Source: Malurus cyaneus samueli
Taxonomy: Eukaryota > Chordata > Aves > Passeriformes > Maluridae
Length of the DNA stretch: 64,000 nt
Assembly (NCBI GenBank): GCA_009741485.1
Contig: CM019218.1
Coordinates: 33,976,387 to 34,040,386, forward strand
Direction of reading: 5' to 3'
Below are positions 48,186 through 60,065 of this stretch, in pieces (within the stretch, counting starts at the first letter, position 1; each line of letters starts with the position of its first letter). The position numbers were made by a program, and so were the translations under genes. The notes under the pieces are model-generated. The model did not search any database. It was not told the DNA's origin and saw only the letters and a list, made by a program, of their open reading frames with translations.

Positions 48186-51100
48186 CTGTTGAAGAATATT
48201 AGCGCTGTTTCATGTCCTGCTGAGGAAGAGTAACCTCGTTGCCTACTTCCTCTTAGTCCTTTTAGGCTCTAAGTTGTTTCAAAGCAAAACCAGGGGCTTC
48301 GTGTTAAAAAGGTGTGACTGCGCTGGCCATCAGGGATCATTTAGCCTTGCCTCCTCCTCCCCTTTCCCAAAAGTAGTTTAATGCATGGATCGCATGTGAT
48401 GATAAAAGAGTAACATGGCGAATTTAGGGCAAAATCCGCGTGGTATCTGGGCAGTCTCCCCTTCCATGAGCCTTTATTTTAATTAGTTATATTGAAGAAA
48501 CAGTATCACTACTAAGGCAGCTTAACAGAGTTGTTCCTGTTTGGTAGTTTCCGTCTTTTCCTGTATTTCTTATTTCTAAGTTTTTTAGTATCTCATTTTT
48601 AGGAAGCTGAAGCATATCTGTGGTAAGCCAAATATTAAGAACCTGTGAATATTTTGCATACGTTTGAATTTCCCTCTCAGCCCTTTACAAATCAGTCTGA
48701 GGTTGTGCCCAGCTCTGCAAAAGGCACTGAATCATCACTTGGTTCACATTTTGACCTGCTTATGCCTGAAGTTCATTATAGTCCTTCTGTAAAATGTATA
48801 AATATTTGTTTTCCAGTTCCAAAGATTACAGGCAGCCTTGCCACAACACTGTTTTCTATTTGCAGTGCAAAATACCTACCTTCCCTCTCCACTGAAGAGC
48901 AATGTTTGCCTTTAATCACCTGAGAGCTTTTCAGATGTTTACAGAACAAATCATGTGTCTTTTCTGGTTTTACAACTAGCTAATTGAAAGCTTGAAGCTG
49001 AACTTGGTTTCTTTACTGATTATTACTGAATTCCTGCAAACATGTAAGGGGGTGTTGCTCAGAGAAATATTTTAAAAATAGAAATAGGGCTGTAATTAAA
49101 AGAAAGTTCAGAATCTCCACAGACAGACACAAGAAGGTGTTGGTTAGATTCCCCCACAAGGTGTGGTTGATTTGGATTTTCCTAACATTTCTCTAGGCAT
49201 ACATTCATTTTCTTCTTTAAAACTACAATTGCCTTGTTAGTCCTGGCTTATGGCCAAGGGATGGGGAGAGCATGGGTAATACAGAGGGAGGCAGAACAGT
49301 CCCAAATGTGTGCATACTAGAACCTGTTCTGCCTGTCAGCAGAGTTGTTTTGTTATTTGCAATTTGTAGAAAACTTTATTTCTCCCCTCCTCCAAGAGTT
49401 TGTCTCGGTTGAGAACACAGGTTCTTGATTTGTGGACATTCGACTTTTCTGTCCTTAAAGTTTCCTTTAAAGACTGAAGCACAAGTCAGTATTGTGCTTA
49501 GAAACACAGGCTTGCACTGCCTTAGATGTATTTTTGCTACTGTTGCTTTGTGAGTAACTTGTTATCACTGTAACAGTAAAATACGGATCAATAGGGTTGA
49601 CTTCTACTAATGTAGAGTATGAATGAGAAAACACCTATAATTTATTACAGCTCCTGACAGCTTTTTTTTAGCATTTGGCAATGCCAGATGAAAATGCCCT
49701 GACAGTTTTGACAGAGGCGAGAAAACCAACTTTTCAAAGATGGTTTCTCATGTGTTTTATTAAAATATCTGACTTGATGCAGGAGGTGACTTCTGCTTGG
49801 ATATGCCCTTCCCTTTATCCTCTTACCCCCTTCTCCTGTCCCAAATTTAGGGGGTTGCAGAGTGGTTTGGAGATACTGGAGAAGACAGGCAGTGACTGTT
49901 GAGCCCGAATCAGTAGCAAAATATCTTTTACTGCTTCTGAAAGACCTCATGATCATCATTCATCACTTCAGTGTTCTCTATAGAGTGATAATAATTGGCT
50001 GAATCAGCATGAAAAAATGCTCCATTCAGGATGGGCTGCAACTTAGACAATAGTGTCACAGTGACTGTTACTCAAAATCCAATTTAGAGGAGGAAAAGAA
50101 GGGCACAAAAAGAGAAGTGCTCGTATGATGTGAGCAACAGTTAAAAGAAAACATGGGAAAATATTACAATGTCCAGGTCAGCCAGAAATAAATTTCCCCT
50201 CTGGCAGGCTGAATCTCCCATGGAAAGGTGTCATACCCTCTCAAGATTATTATAATTCTATCTTTAATGTAGAAATTTTTCCTTCAGTGAAAGCTCTATA
50301 GGAGTTTTATTCTTTCAAACCTTTTAATAAGAAAACGTAGTTTTAAATCTGAATTAAAACTGCTTTTTTGTCACATTTCTCTGTAGTCAGGAGGGCATAT
50401 TAGGTCTGCCTAAGTGTTTGCTATTGTGTTTACATGTGAGTATAACAATGCTATTTAGCTGTCAAATATTCATTTGGGATTTACTTTGACTTAGACGTTA
50501 TCGTGAGAACTTCACATTTTCATACCTCTGACACATCCACATCCACCCAGTTCCTTCCACTAAATCTTTATGGAAAACACTGATCTGCCAGTGACTAAAT
50601 GTCCCTGGGGTTAAGATATGCAAACAAACACTTCCAGGTTTCTAACAGCTCTTATGTTTTTTCACTCAATGCTGTTTATCCGCTTTGGCACTTGGAACAA
50701 TGCAGAGAGACCAGCCAGTTTTGCTGTCTAAGGTGTAGTGTGGTGATAGTTTTATTCAAGTATTTGTCAATGCTGACAATTCAAACAAATATATCCAAAT
50801 GTTAACGCTTGTCTGATGGTGTTTAATGAAGTGGGAGTATGGTGAGAGCCAGTTGCTTGTCTTACATGAGAGCTGCTTGGCCTTGCAGCTTCTGTAATTG
50901 TCTCAGTTTCTCATGCCTGTTTTAGAAAAAGACAAGTGGGGAAAGGAGGGACAGATGAGGAGCATTGTGCTATATGAGAAAGAGGTAGGAGATAGTCAAC
51001 ACAAATAGGTAGTTTTTCTCCTAACAGTTAAACTCTTAGTCTAGTGATGTTTAACTTGTAATTTATTTTTCTATTTTAAAAGTGTAGGAGTCTGATGTTT

Positions 51101-54100
51101 TTTTTCAAGAACTTATCAACATGAGACAAACCAGAAGTAAATTCCTTAGATTGCCAGGCTGTGCTTTGACTTTGCTCACAGGTATTACTCAGAGGTTAAA
51201 AATTGTAAACTTCCTGCTATTTAACTCAGCCAAAGCTGAGTTTTGTGAAAGCACTCTTTTGTATGCATAATATCTGGATTCTGCGTGTAGCATTCAATCG
51301 CTTGTGGAGCTGCATCTATTTATTTGGGGGTGAGGCCCCTCTTCATTTCCTTGGGTGAATGCTGTATTTTCTTTCTTACTAGCTCTGCATGAAAGCTTTG
51401 CATTATTTAGAGCAGAATTCTCACACTAAAGCAAACATCTGTTGGTTTTGCTGTGATTAAAAAGAAGCGGAATATTTGGTGCAGTATGGAGGTGAGCAGC
51501 CCTATAAAGGAGCCGTGAGTTTATCTCCCAGTGCATCCCAGGGTGTCCCTGCTCAGTGCTGCTCTGCCCAGCTCCCTGTTCGTGCATTAGTATGGCCCAG
51601 CTAAAGCATTTAGAGCTCAGATGATAATCTGTATCCGCAACTGTGAGTAATCTTTTCTGTCTCTGGAACTTTGTAAACTAGTTTCCCATAGTCTGGCTAT
51701 ACATCTTGCAGAGGAACATAGATGAATGTTTATTGGCAAAGCTGAAAGGTTATAGCCCAGGTGAAAACAAAGAGACAAGAATCAACAGGATGTCTGTTGT
51801 TTGATCTAGACTGTCTTTGGGGCATTGGCTATTTTTAAGCATTCTTCCTGTGAACCTTTTTGAACTCCTTCTCTGCTGAAAATTCCTGAGAAGACCGTGC
51901 AGTTGCAGATGTTGAAAGTCCAGGTATTTTCCTGTGTGGAAATATTTTGTGTGGGTAGGTAAAACTGTTTTTTCATGCTGGGAAGTGTGATACAGCGTGC
52001 TGTGGCTTAGCCCACCCCACAACTCCAGCTTGCACCCAAGCACCACACAACCACTCAGACCCTGCAGAATGAGATGGGGGGAGAATCAGAATGGTAAAAG
52101 TGAGAAAACTCATGGCTTCGGGTAAAGACAGTTTGGTAGGTACAGTAAAAGCATCACAAGCAAGGCAAAGCAAAGAATTCATTCACTACTTTCCATGAGC
52201 AGACAGGTATTCGGGTATTCCCAGGAAAGCAGGGCTCTATCATATATAGCAGTGACTTGGGAAGAGAAAATGCTGTCACTCCAAGTGTCTCCTTCCTTCT
52301 GCCCCTAAGCACGATGCCATATGGTACAGGATATCCCTTGGGTCAGTTGGGATCAGCTGTCCCATCTGTGCCCCCTCTTAACTCTTTGTTCACCCCCAGC
52401 TATTTGCTGGTGGGGTGAGAGGCAGAAAAGGCCTTGGATCTGCTCAGCACTGATGAAGGCATCCCTGCATTGTCAACACCTTCCAGCACAGATCCAAAAC
52501 ACAGCCACAGAGTAGTTATTGTCCCAGCCAAACCCATCACACTTGAGCACAGCCAGTGCTCAAGAACGGGTTTATTTTAGTCTGTACTAATTCTTGATGT
52601 TCGATTGTGAGCCAGCGTTAATGGAAAATACCTGTGTTGCAAAGTGATTTCTGTGTCTGTTGAATGGTTGTAGCAGGCAGAGCATTGTGAGTGTTGGGTG
52701 GGGCTCGGTATTTGGAAGGAGGTCTCTCCTTCCTGGATTGTTATCGCTGTAAAGCCTGTTTTTTTAAAGCTGCCTTTGTGACATTAACTTGGAAGTATCG
52801 TTGCAGTTCAGTAGCACTTTATTCTGGTTTAATCCTTTCAATAAACAGCTAATCTGAATTTGCATTGTCGAGTTCAGAGCAACAAATAGAGATTTTGGAA
52901 ATCCTGAAAGGTGCTGGGTACTTTTAACACTTCTAAAATTTTGAGCAGGCCATGAAATTACTATTTTAGGCACCCAAAAGACTATCACCAGCGAATGTCC
53001 ATAATCATGCCATAATTCATGAGTTTACAATAGATGGCAATTATCCTGTCACCCTGGGGGCGTCTGCTCCTGCATTCAGATCCCACCATATAGTTTTCTT
53101 CGGCCTGGGATGTGGGATTCACTCCTGTGCATTTGATTCAGTGTAATACTCTTTGCTGTCACTCTTGAGCTTCTTGTATGTGTCATCTGCCACCTTATGA
53201 GCTGCTGCCTCTGTCAGCAGAAGGATGGGAATGACAATTTGTATCAAGAGAAGAGTTTATTTACGAGTCTCTTAGAGATCCTTTCCCTTTCAAAAGAAGG
53301 ACAATGAGGAAAAGCAGTGTTTGAAGCAGAGCATTTTATCATGGCAAGTTAAAAACCTTATTTTAGAAGACTAAAGTATAATTGATCTTTCAGAATCAAA
53401 GCCGTGGATAACTCCAGTCTGGGAAATTAGTGGCTCTTGTGAGTTCGTGTTGGCATCCTGTTTTAGAGCATTCTGGTCTGCAGTGTTGCTGTCTGAAGAG
53501 GAGGGAACACACTTTTGTGTTTCAGGTGTTTCACTGTTTGCCACAACACTTGAAAGTCCTGGATTTCCATCCAGGTTCAGCTGCTGAATTGAATTAAAGG
53601 TGTTTTGTCTTCATTTTGTTGCATGATCTCATTTGTAAGGTGGGGGATCCGCTGCATTTTGCAAACCTGTGTGGGTAGAGAGGTTTGAGTTTGTCATTTG
53701 CTTTTGAGGAGGGGTCAATTTTATTTCCCTGTTACTGTGCATTAGGTTCAGATTATTCCAGCGGTAGAACAGATTGACTTTGGCATGTTGGTTCTTATGT
53801 TTCTCCTTCCTCACAAGTTTTAGTATTGCCATTCCAAAAAACCAAATTTTTGGAAGCAGAAAGCTGCAGGAAATCTCATGTAAATAATTGTTCTATGTTC
53901 CCGATCATAGTTTGAGTTGGAGAGTGTTTTCTAAGGCCAGTGGAACACAGTCTTTGAAATATGTAGCATATATTTAGTTCCTTTAACTCAGCTTCTGTGC
54001 TCTGATCTATAAAGTTTGTGAATGCTGGGTACTTTTATTTAATGACAGAGTTTGTTCAGCAAGTATAGATACTATGTAAAATGTTTCTTGAAGCAAAAGA

Positions 54101-57100
54101 AGCCAGCAAGTCCTCTCAAATCAGTATTGATTCGGAAAATTATAACAGAATAGGCATAGTGCTGTTGGATTAAGTCCAGAATAAACCTTTATTACCAGAG
54201 CAGTGTTAATGCAGATGCACTAAAATGTAACTCATGCTGTTGTATGTAGGACCACCGCCTGTGCCTGAAGAAGAATTCTCATGTAAATCCAGTTTTGATT
54301 ATGTAAATAGATAAATTGTAATTGATTAAAATTGCAGTTTGTTTTTTTTTATTAGAGCTCCAGGGTGACATTGAAAACTGTTAGTCTTGAGTGCCAAGAT
54401 GGTGCTGTTGTGACTGAGGACAGTGACACTCATGCTTTAAAGTTAGGCAGGGTTTTCTGTGTCTCTTAGAACAGTGGCAGTAGTCCTAGAATGTGAGGGA
54501 GGCTTGCTTGAAGGACTTGGCGCTGCTTTTACTTCACACTTGCCATCCATGAAGGGATGCAGGCAGGGTTTTTATGTAAATAAATGCCCTGGTTCCATTA
54601 ATTTTAATGCTTAAATATACACTTAATTTATCTCAGACCTTGTTGTCTGGAAGTCAAGGCTTGTCCACAGAGTATGTGCTGTCTGTGTCTTTTGTCATGG
54701 ATTGCTCAAAGCGAGGTGCAAGATGGTTTCTGGTATAGCACCATCTGACTTGGTGCCTTTTGGAAGTACTTTACTGTTAAGCCTCAAGTTCTGCAGATCT
54801 GACTTAGTTAAAAATGACTTTTTGATATGCAGGTCAAACAAAAAAAAAAAATTTCCTCACTCCCAAACAGATAAAACTTTACTGTCAGATAACAGTTCTC
54901 TCTGCCTGTGGTAGGATGAGTTAAATTTAGTGACCAATACCAAGGTCATTAAAGGGTTAGCTCTGTCAGCTAACTAAATCTGCTCACATGCAACTTCAAA
55001 CCATTCCCTTTTTGTACCAACAGCACTGGTATAGGCTTGAAAACACTCAGAAAAGCAGCTGTGTCTTGTAGAGTAACTTACAGCACATGGATCATTGGTA
55101 GAAACATCCACTTAAATGGCTGAGGTGCTGCAGCTGAGGGAGTGCTTTCCACACTGTCTTTCAGTGTAAAGGGATTTACTTTATCTTTTTACCTAGATGT
55201 TGTGAAAAACTAATTATGTTCTCTTCCTCCTTCCCCAGTTAACTGAAATAATGAAATGCAGGAAAATGTAATCCTGGTCTTATAGAATGTGCATATCCTT
55301 GGGAATTTTTAAGCAGATTATAGGTATTTACTTTCATCACAGATACCAATGATTCATTCTTTATTAAAATTTATGTACAAATACAGCTATTATGTATAAA
55401 TACATTTATGTATTCTCCATGTCTAGATACCTGCTGGAGCAAGACTTTCCAGGCATGCGGATTGGTCCAGAGCCTACCACAGATTCCTTTATTGCTGTGA
55501 TGTATGGAGAAACAGAAGGAAATGTTCCTGGAAATGCCCTCGTTGTTGATCCTAAGAAGCCATTCCGGAAACTCAGCCGCTTTGGAAATGCTTTCCTGAA
55601 CAGGTGAGATCTTCTTGCTTCCTGTCTTCTGATGATTTTGTTTAAATTTTGGCATGTTCTGGCGCAAGCATTTTGAACAGCATGGAATAAATATTCAAAT
55701 ACAAGCAGGAGAGGTGGCAGTTCGGGTGAATTTAAAAAAAAAAAAGGCAGTATTAAGTAGGGATATTCAGTAATCTGAATAGAAAATAGTTGTTAAAATC
55801 AGTTCACAGAGAACTGCATAAGTGCTCCACTGGGTGACTTGTTTGTGGGGTCTTATGCCAGGTGGAACTCAGGATCAGTTTATGCAAAAATTCCACTCAA
55901 TAAAATTGATAGATTAGTACTATTATTAGTAGTACTATTATTCAAAAAAAAAGGAAACAAATATTTTCCCTTTGATGCTGTTTCCACTGATTTCACTGGA
56001 TATCTCGGTATAGCTATTTAAAATAATGAATTTCAGGGCTATGTAAAAAGACCTACAAGAATGGGAAAGATGTAAATATGCCTGGTGGATAAAATAAAAA
56101 CTCAAGCTCTTCAGTGTTTAATATCAACTACCCAGTGTTCAAGTAGTTCCATGGATCAGGGAGATGGTTTTAGCTTTTGCTGTATATTTTTAAAAAGGGA
56201 AGAGTTGTTCAAGGGTTGTGAATATTTTCATAGTAAACTTAAGTAGCATGCTAAATATTTCCAGTTGAGAGTTAGTTACTACTAACTCTGTTCTTATTGT
56301 CTGAACAATCACCTTGTTTTCTTCCTGTATTTGATGGTAGCTTGACATTGGGGCCTCACTTTGCAAGCCAATTAATCTAAATTGGCTCTTTTTAACAATA
56401 AACTTTCCTGTTTGGCCGATAAATACTGGCATGCGTGTTAAAAGTTCATCATGTACAGTTTTATCTCTTGGCTGTGCTGATTCAAAGAAGAAAGTTTATA
56501 GCTGCTTACAGTTGGCTTGGCTATCGCTTTGCAGAGATAAGAATATGTGCTGTGGGAAGCTATAGTTAAGTCCCATTTTAAAGAACAATTTTGAGATTAT
56601 TGGCTAGGTTCTTTCTTCCAGATCACTATTCCGTTTCTCCCTTTCCTCACCATTGTGCTCTATCTACAAAAAATTATTGTACTGTAAATTGTATTTTGCA
56701 TATTATTCAAATATTTCCACAGAACATTTAATAACGGTATGTATTTGTTTGGATGAGGGGTGATGTAATTTTTTGCGTAAATTGACTAACTAGTTGTGTC
56801 AGGTTGTGAATATTAAGCAAGCAAGATCATTGTCTAGCTAAAAAGATGTTACTCAAAGTAACTGACTCAAGTATTCCAGTTGTTTTGGTGACTGTGATAT
56901 TGTTACATTGAATGCTGTGAGCATCCTTATCTTCCCCAGCAGTCACGCCTGCTCCTTAGTTGTTCAGTGGAGATCTAAGTGCTTAGAGTTCCCTAGCTTT
57001 TCTCAAAACTTGCCAACTCCTTTCTCTGTATGACTTCACAGGGATGAAATTGTCTTAGGCTTCACTATCTTTGAGTTCTTTCAAGGTTCCCTGTGATCAT

Positions 57101-60065
57101 GCTGCATATTTTACTTTACCTTCTCTCATTTGCCATGCAGTTCTTTTTATCCAATATTACATTTTTCACTCTTGCCTTAATAGACTTTTCTCTGTTTTCT
57201 CCCCCTGACCCCATTTTATTTTTTTAATGGTTTCCCAATTGTAGTGTTTTGTTTTATGGAGGAACTTAAGGCAATGAACACTTCGACTATGAAGTTGAGT
57301 GCCCTTTCCATCCGAGTGTAACAATCCAAATGACAGGAAACAGGGACTGAGGTAATGGAAAAAATGAAACAAACAAGAACACAGTATCACAATCAAGGCT
57401 TGTACTTAGTAATTAGCTGCATTAATTCATTGATGTTACTTTGCTTTTGTCTTTTTCCATGACCCCTTCTAATTGCCCTCTGTATCTCACTGCTTGTGAG
57501 AGATATTCTTCCAGTAGTCTCTTTTTTTCTCCTGTATACCTTTAAGAAAAACTGGGGAGGAAAGGAGAGGGGGACAGGACCTAGCATGCCCTTGGATGCT
57601 GGTGAGGAAAGAATATTGCATCATACCAGATAAGCCCATAAATAAATTAGTGCTGCTGAGAAGAAATGCACGGTCCTGGTCTATTCTGGTGTGTTGTAGC
57701 AGTTACAGTCATCTCATTCATCCAGCAGGTTTTGTAACACTAGTTTTTGGTAAAGTCTGTTGTTATTCAGGTGGATAGTATGTAGTTCTGGTTTTTATGA
57801 TGCAGCACTTTCATGACCTGCATGAAGTGGAATGTTAAGAAATAAGTCTCAGTGTTGAAAAGAGATATTCGAATACCATTATCATTTCAGTTTTAAGTTG
57901 TCTGAAATATCAGTTTGAGGTGAGAGTTTTAACCCATCTGTCATCTTTATCTTATGGGCATATTCTATAAATTAACAGCCAGTTAATTCTGAGTTTATCC
58001 TTCTCTTTCATGTGTTTATCATATATTTTTCTCCTCCCATTGCCACAAATGAGAGCTGCAAAGGTGGAAGTGTCTACATTTCTGAGGCCTGTAGATCTCT
58101 ATTTTCTCTCATGGTCTTTTCCAGCTGTCCCAGTTTGGGTGGTGCCTGAGTCAGGACACTGCTGTATTGTTCAGCTGGCATAAGGGTGCCTTTCTTCCCA
58201 TGGGATAGGTCTGGAAAAATCTTGGTGATACTGAACAAGCACTGGGCTCTCTAAAGTTGAGTCAGAGTGATAAGAGAAAAAACACACATGAATGTTCAAT
58301 CTTCACACTTCCACATTTATGAAAGCTACTTCATGCTGTACATACTAGTGATGTACATATTTTTGTAGTGGTTCATGTGATCAATTGTATTTTCTTTGTT
58401 GCTTATGCTCATCCACTGTGCTTCCACATAATGTGTTTGCTTTGACAGAGTGCTGTCATCAGGTTTTGGCAAGTTCAAATAATGTAATTTTCTCAAATAG
58501 TACCTCAGTGCTCTTTCAAAAGTGTTTCTTAAGCTAGTAGAAAATTAGCCCTAATGGAAGAGTTTGCTTCAGACATGAGGTATTTTTTATATCTGGTGTT
58601 CAGCTAAAAGAAGCAATACATTTCACATTATGTTATATACCCCAAGGTTGTGTCAGGCTGAGAGGATTGCTCTTTCCTTGTGCCCCCTTGGGTTTCAGGT
58701 AGAGGCATATGTGATGCTGCCATTTCTGATTTATCCAAGAAGGGACACTGTGCCTTGGTTAAAGGCTCATTGTTACGAGGTCTCTTGAAGAACAAGGTGA
58801 AATGAGGTGTAAGGACCTCTTTTCTTCCCAATTTATTTTGAATAATTTGTATTGTATGAAATAGCATCTGGATTTTTATATAGTTTACATTTTTTATCTG
58901 ATATTTGACTGGCTGAGCTGTTGCTAACTCAGATCATCTTTGTCCTTAAAGGTCTTGTTTGACCTAGGCACAGCTAGATTTGCTGTCTGATACCCTGTTT
59001 TTTTGAGGTACTGTGCTTTCTGAAGCCATAGGTTGATGTAGGGCAGCCCATCTGAGGCTGCACCTTTAACCCTGTGTGGGGCAGCCTCGCAGGAGGAGGT
59101 GTGTGCTCCTTAGTATCTTCAGCTGCTCCCTGATAAGAAGATTAAACTCTTATGCAAATCTCTTAGAGGCAGGTAAGGATGAAGGGCAGTGAAATTCTTC
59201 AGTCATGAGCTACCCCAGAAGCATCAGAGTGGCTTGCATGTAACACACAAAGCGTTCTGCACAGCTCTGAGTCCTCGTGAATTATTTATTTTTTTGTGAT
59301 ACCACCATTGAATTTGTCTCCCATTGCGAAGGCAGGAGGTTATTGTTCAGAGCATACTGTGTGTAATTTGAACTCTTGGTTCTGGCAGGGTGATAGTTTT
59401 GGCTGGGTTTGTGAGAGAAATACTGGTGCTTTTCACTGGTGCCCCACCTGAGGAGAGCGGTGGTTTAGGGAGTAGGGATCATTTAAACACCACTGGATCA
59501 GTTGAGAGGGAAGTGTGGCAGGAACTGGAATATAAACATATTGTCAATACAGCTTTCTGCTTGCTCCCCTTTCCAGTCTGTCTGAGTTTGGGCATAAGCT
59601 GGAGTACATGAAGAATTTTCTCTTGTGTGTACTACTTTTGGTCCTAGCAAAATGGTGTTTTGATGGAATCTTTATAATGCTGCATTTAAGGCCCAAGTTG
59701 TTGGTTCTTGCAAATTTTGGAGTCTTATCAGCACTTACACATTCAGTTTCATGAGTTTTTTCCCTGTGTTTTCTTTTTTGAGAAGCTCTGTATTTTCTTT
59801 TCTTAGACATGTATGGTTACCAAACAGAGGTTCATCAGGATTCAGAAACTTTTCTGAATCTCACTTGAGTCTTTTAAAATCAAATATATAACGGGGAGCC
59901 CTTACGCAACAATCTGTATGTGAGCTAGAGCTGTTGTTAATGAGTTTTTTTCCTTCCTTTCCTGCAGGTTCATGTGTTCCCAGCTGCCTAACCAGGTCCT
60001 GAAGAGCATCAGCATCATCGACAGCCCAGGCATTCTCTCTGGAGAGAAGCAGCGCATCAGCAGAG
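47587..60065 (+). CDS. EHD4: EH domain-containing protein 4 (coding exons 1-3; 3' end outside window)
   Basis: Exons 47587-47822, 55427-55603 and 59968-60065 encode the first 170 residues of about 540. EHD proteins are dynamin-like ATPases that form rings on membranes and drive endosomal transport; EHD4 acts at early and recycling endosomes. Seen: start '[11 protein letters not shown]'; the G1 P-loop 'GQYSTGKT' at 68-75; 'EPTTDSF' with the G2 Thr96-Thr97; and the G3 motif 'DSPG' at 156-159 within '[11 protein letters not shown]'. The N-terminal 'MFSW' and '[15 protein letters not shown]' point to EHD4 rather than EHD1, 2 or 3. The start is chosen for the conserved N-terminus, with G at -3. 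Phases 2, 2 and 1 agree across the junctions. The rest of the ATPase domain, the helical domain and the EH domain lie beyond 64000. The neighbouring PLA2G4E-like genes match human synteny. Confidence 0.96.
47823..55426 (+). other. EHD4 intron 1
   Basis: A 7.6 kb intron. The first 350 bases are still CpG-rich. It contains one solo LTR at 51998-52541. The remainder is AT-rich, with no recognised gene or repeat. First introns of such genes often hold enhancers, but none is visible here. Confidence 0.65.
51998..52541 (-). mobile_element. Solo LTR of an avian endogenous retrovirus
   Basis: The + strand text begins 'tgctgtggcttagccc' and ends 'ccagccaaacccatcaca', with TG and CA termini. Internal blocks match a common bird LTR type: 'ggtaaaagtgagaaaact', 'aaagaattcattcactactt', 'ggaaagcagggctc', 'ttgggtcagttgggatcagc', 'cagaaaaggccttgg'. 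The likely transcription direction is - strand, because the known family reads that way; this is inference. I see no internal retroviral genes, so it is a solo LTR left by recombination. The target-site duplication is unclear: 'cagcg' lies before it and 'cagcc' about eight bases after the proposed end. Confidence 0.8.
55427..55603 (+). CDS. EHD4: EHD4 coding exon 2
   Basis: The acceptor is 'catgtctag' and the donor 'aacag|gtgaga'; the exon enters and leaves in phase 2. It encodes residues 79-138: '[20 protein letters not shown]', '[19 protein letters not shown]' and '[15 protein letters not shown]'. Conservation with mammalian EHD4 is very high across the exon. Confidence 0.96.
55604..59967 (+). 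other. EHD4 intron 2
   Basis: A 4.4 kb AT-rich intron. I see no exon, RNA gene or recognised mobile element. Short A runs occur at 55733-55745 and 55946-55955. Confidence 0.65.
59968..60065 (+). CDS. EHD4: EHD4 coding exon 3
   Basis: The acceptor is 'cctttcctgcag' and the donor 'cagag|gtgaat', leaving in phase 1. It encodes residues 139-170, including the nucleotide-sensing 'DSPG' motif (Asp156-Gly159) and '[11 protein letters not shown]'. The next exon should start by completing a Gly codon before 'YDF', and it is not found up to 64000. Confidence 0.96.
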
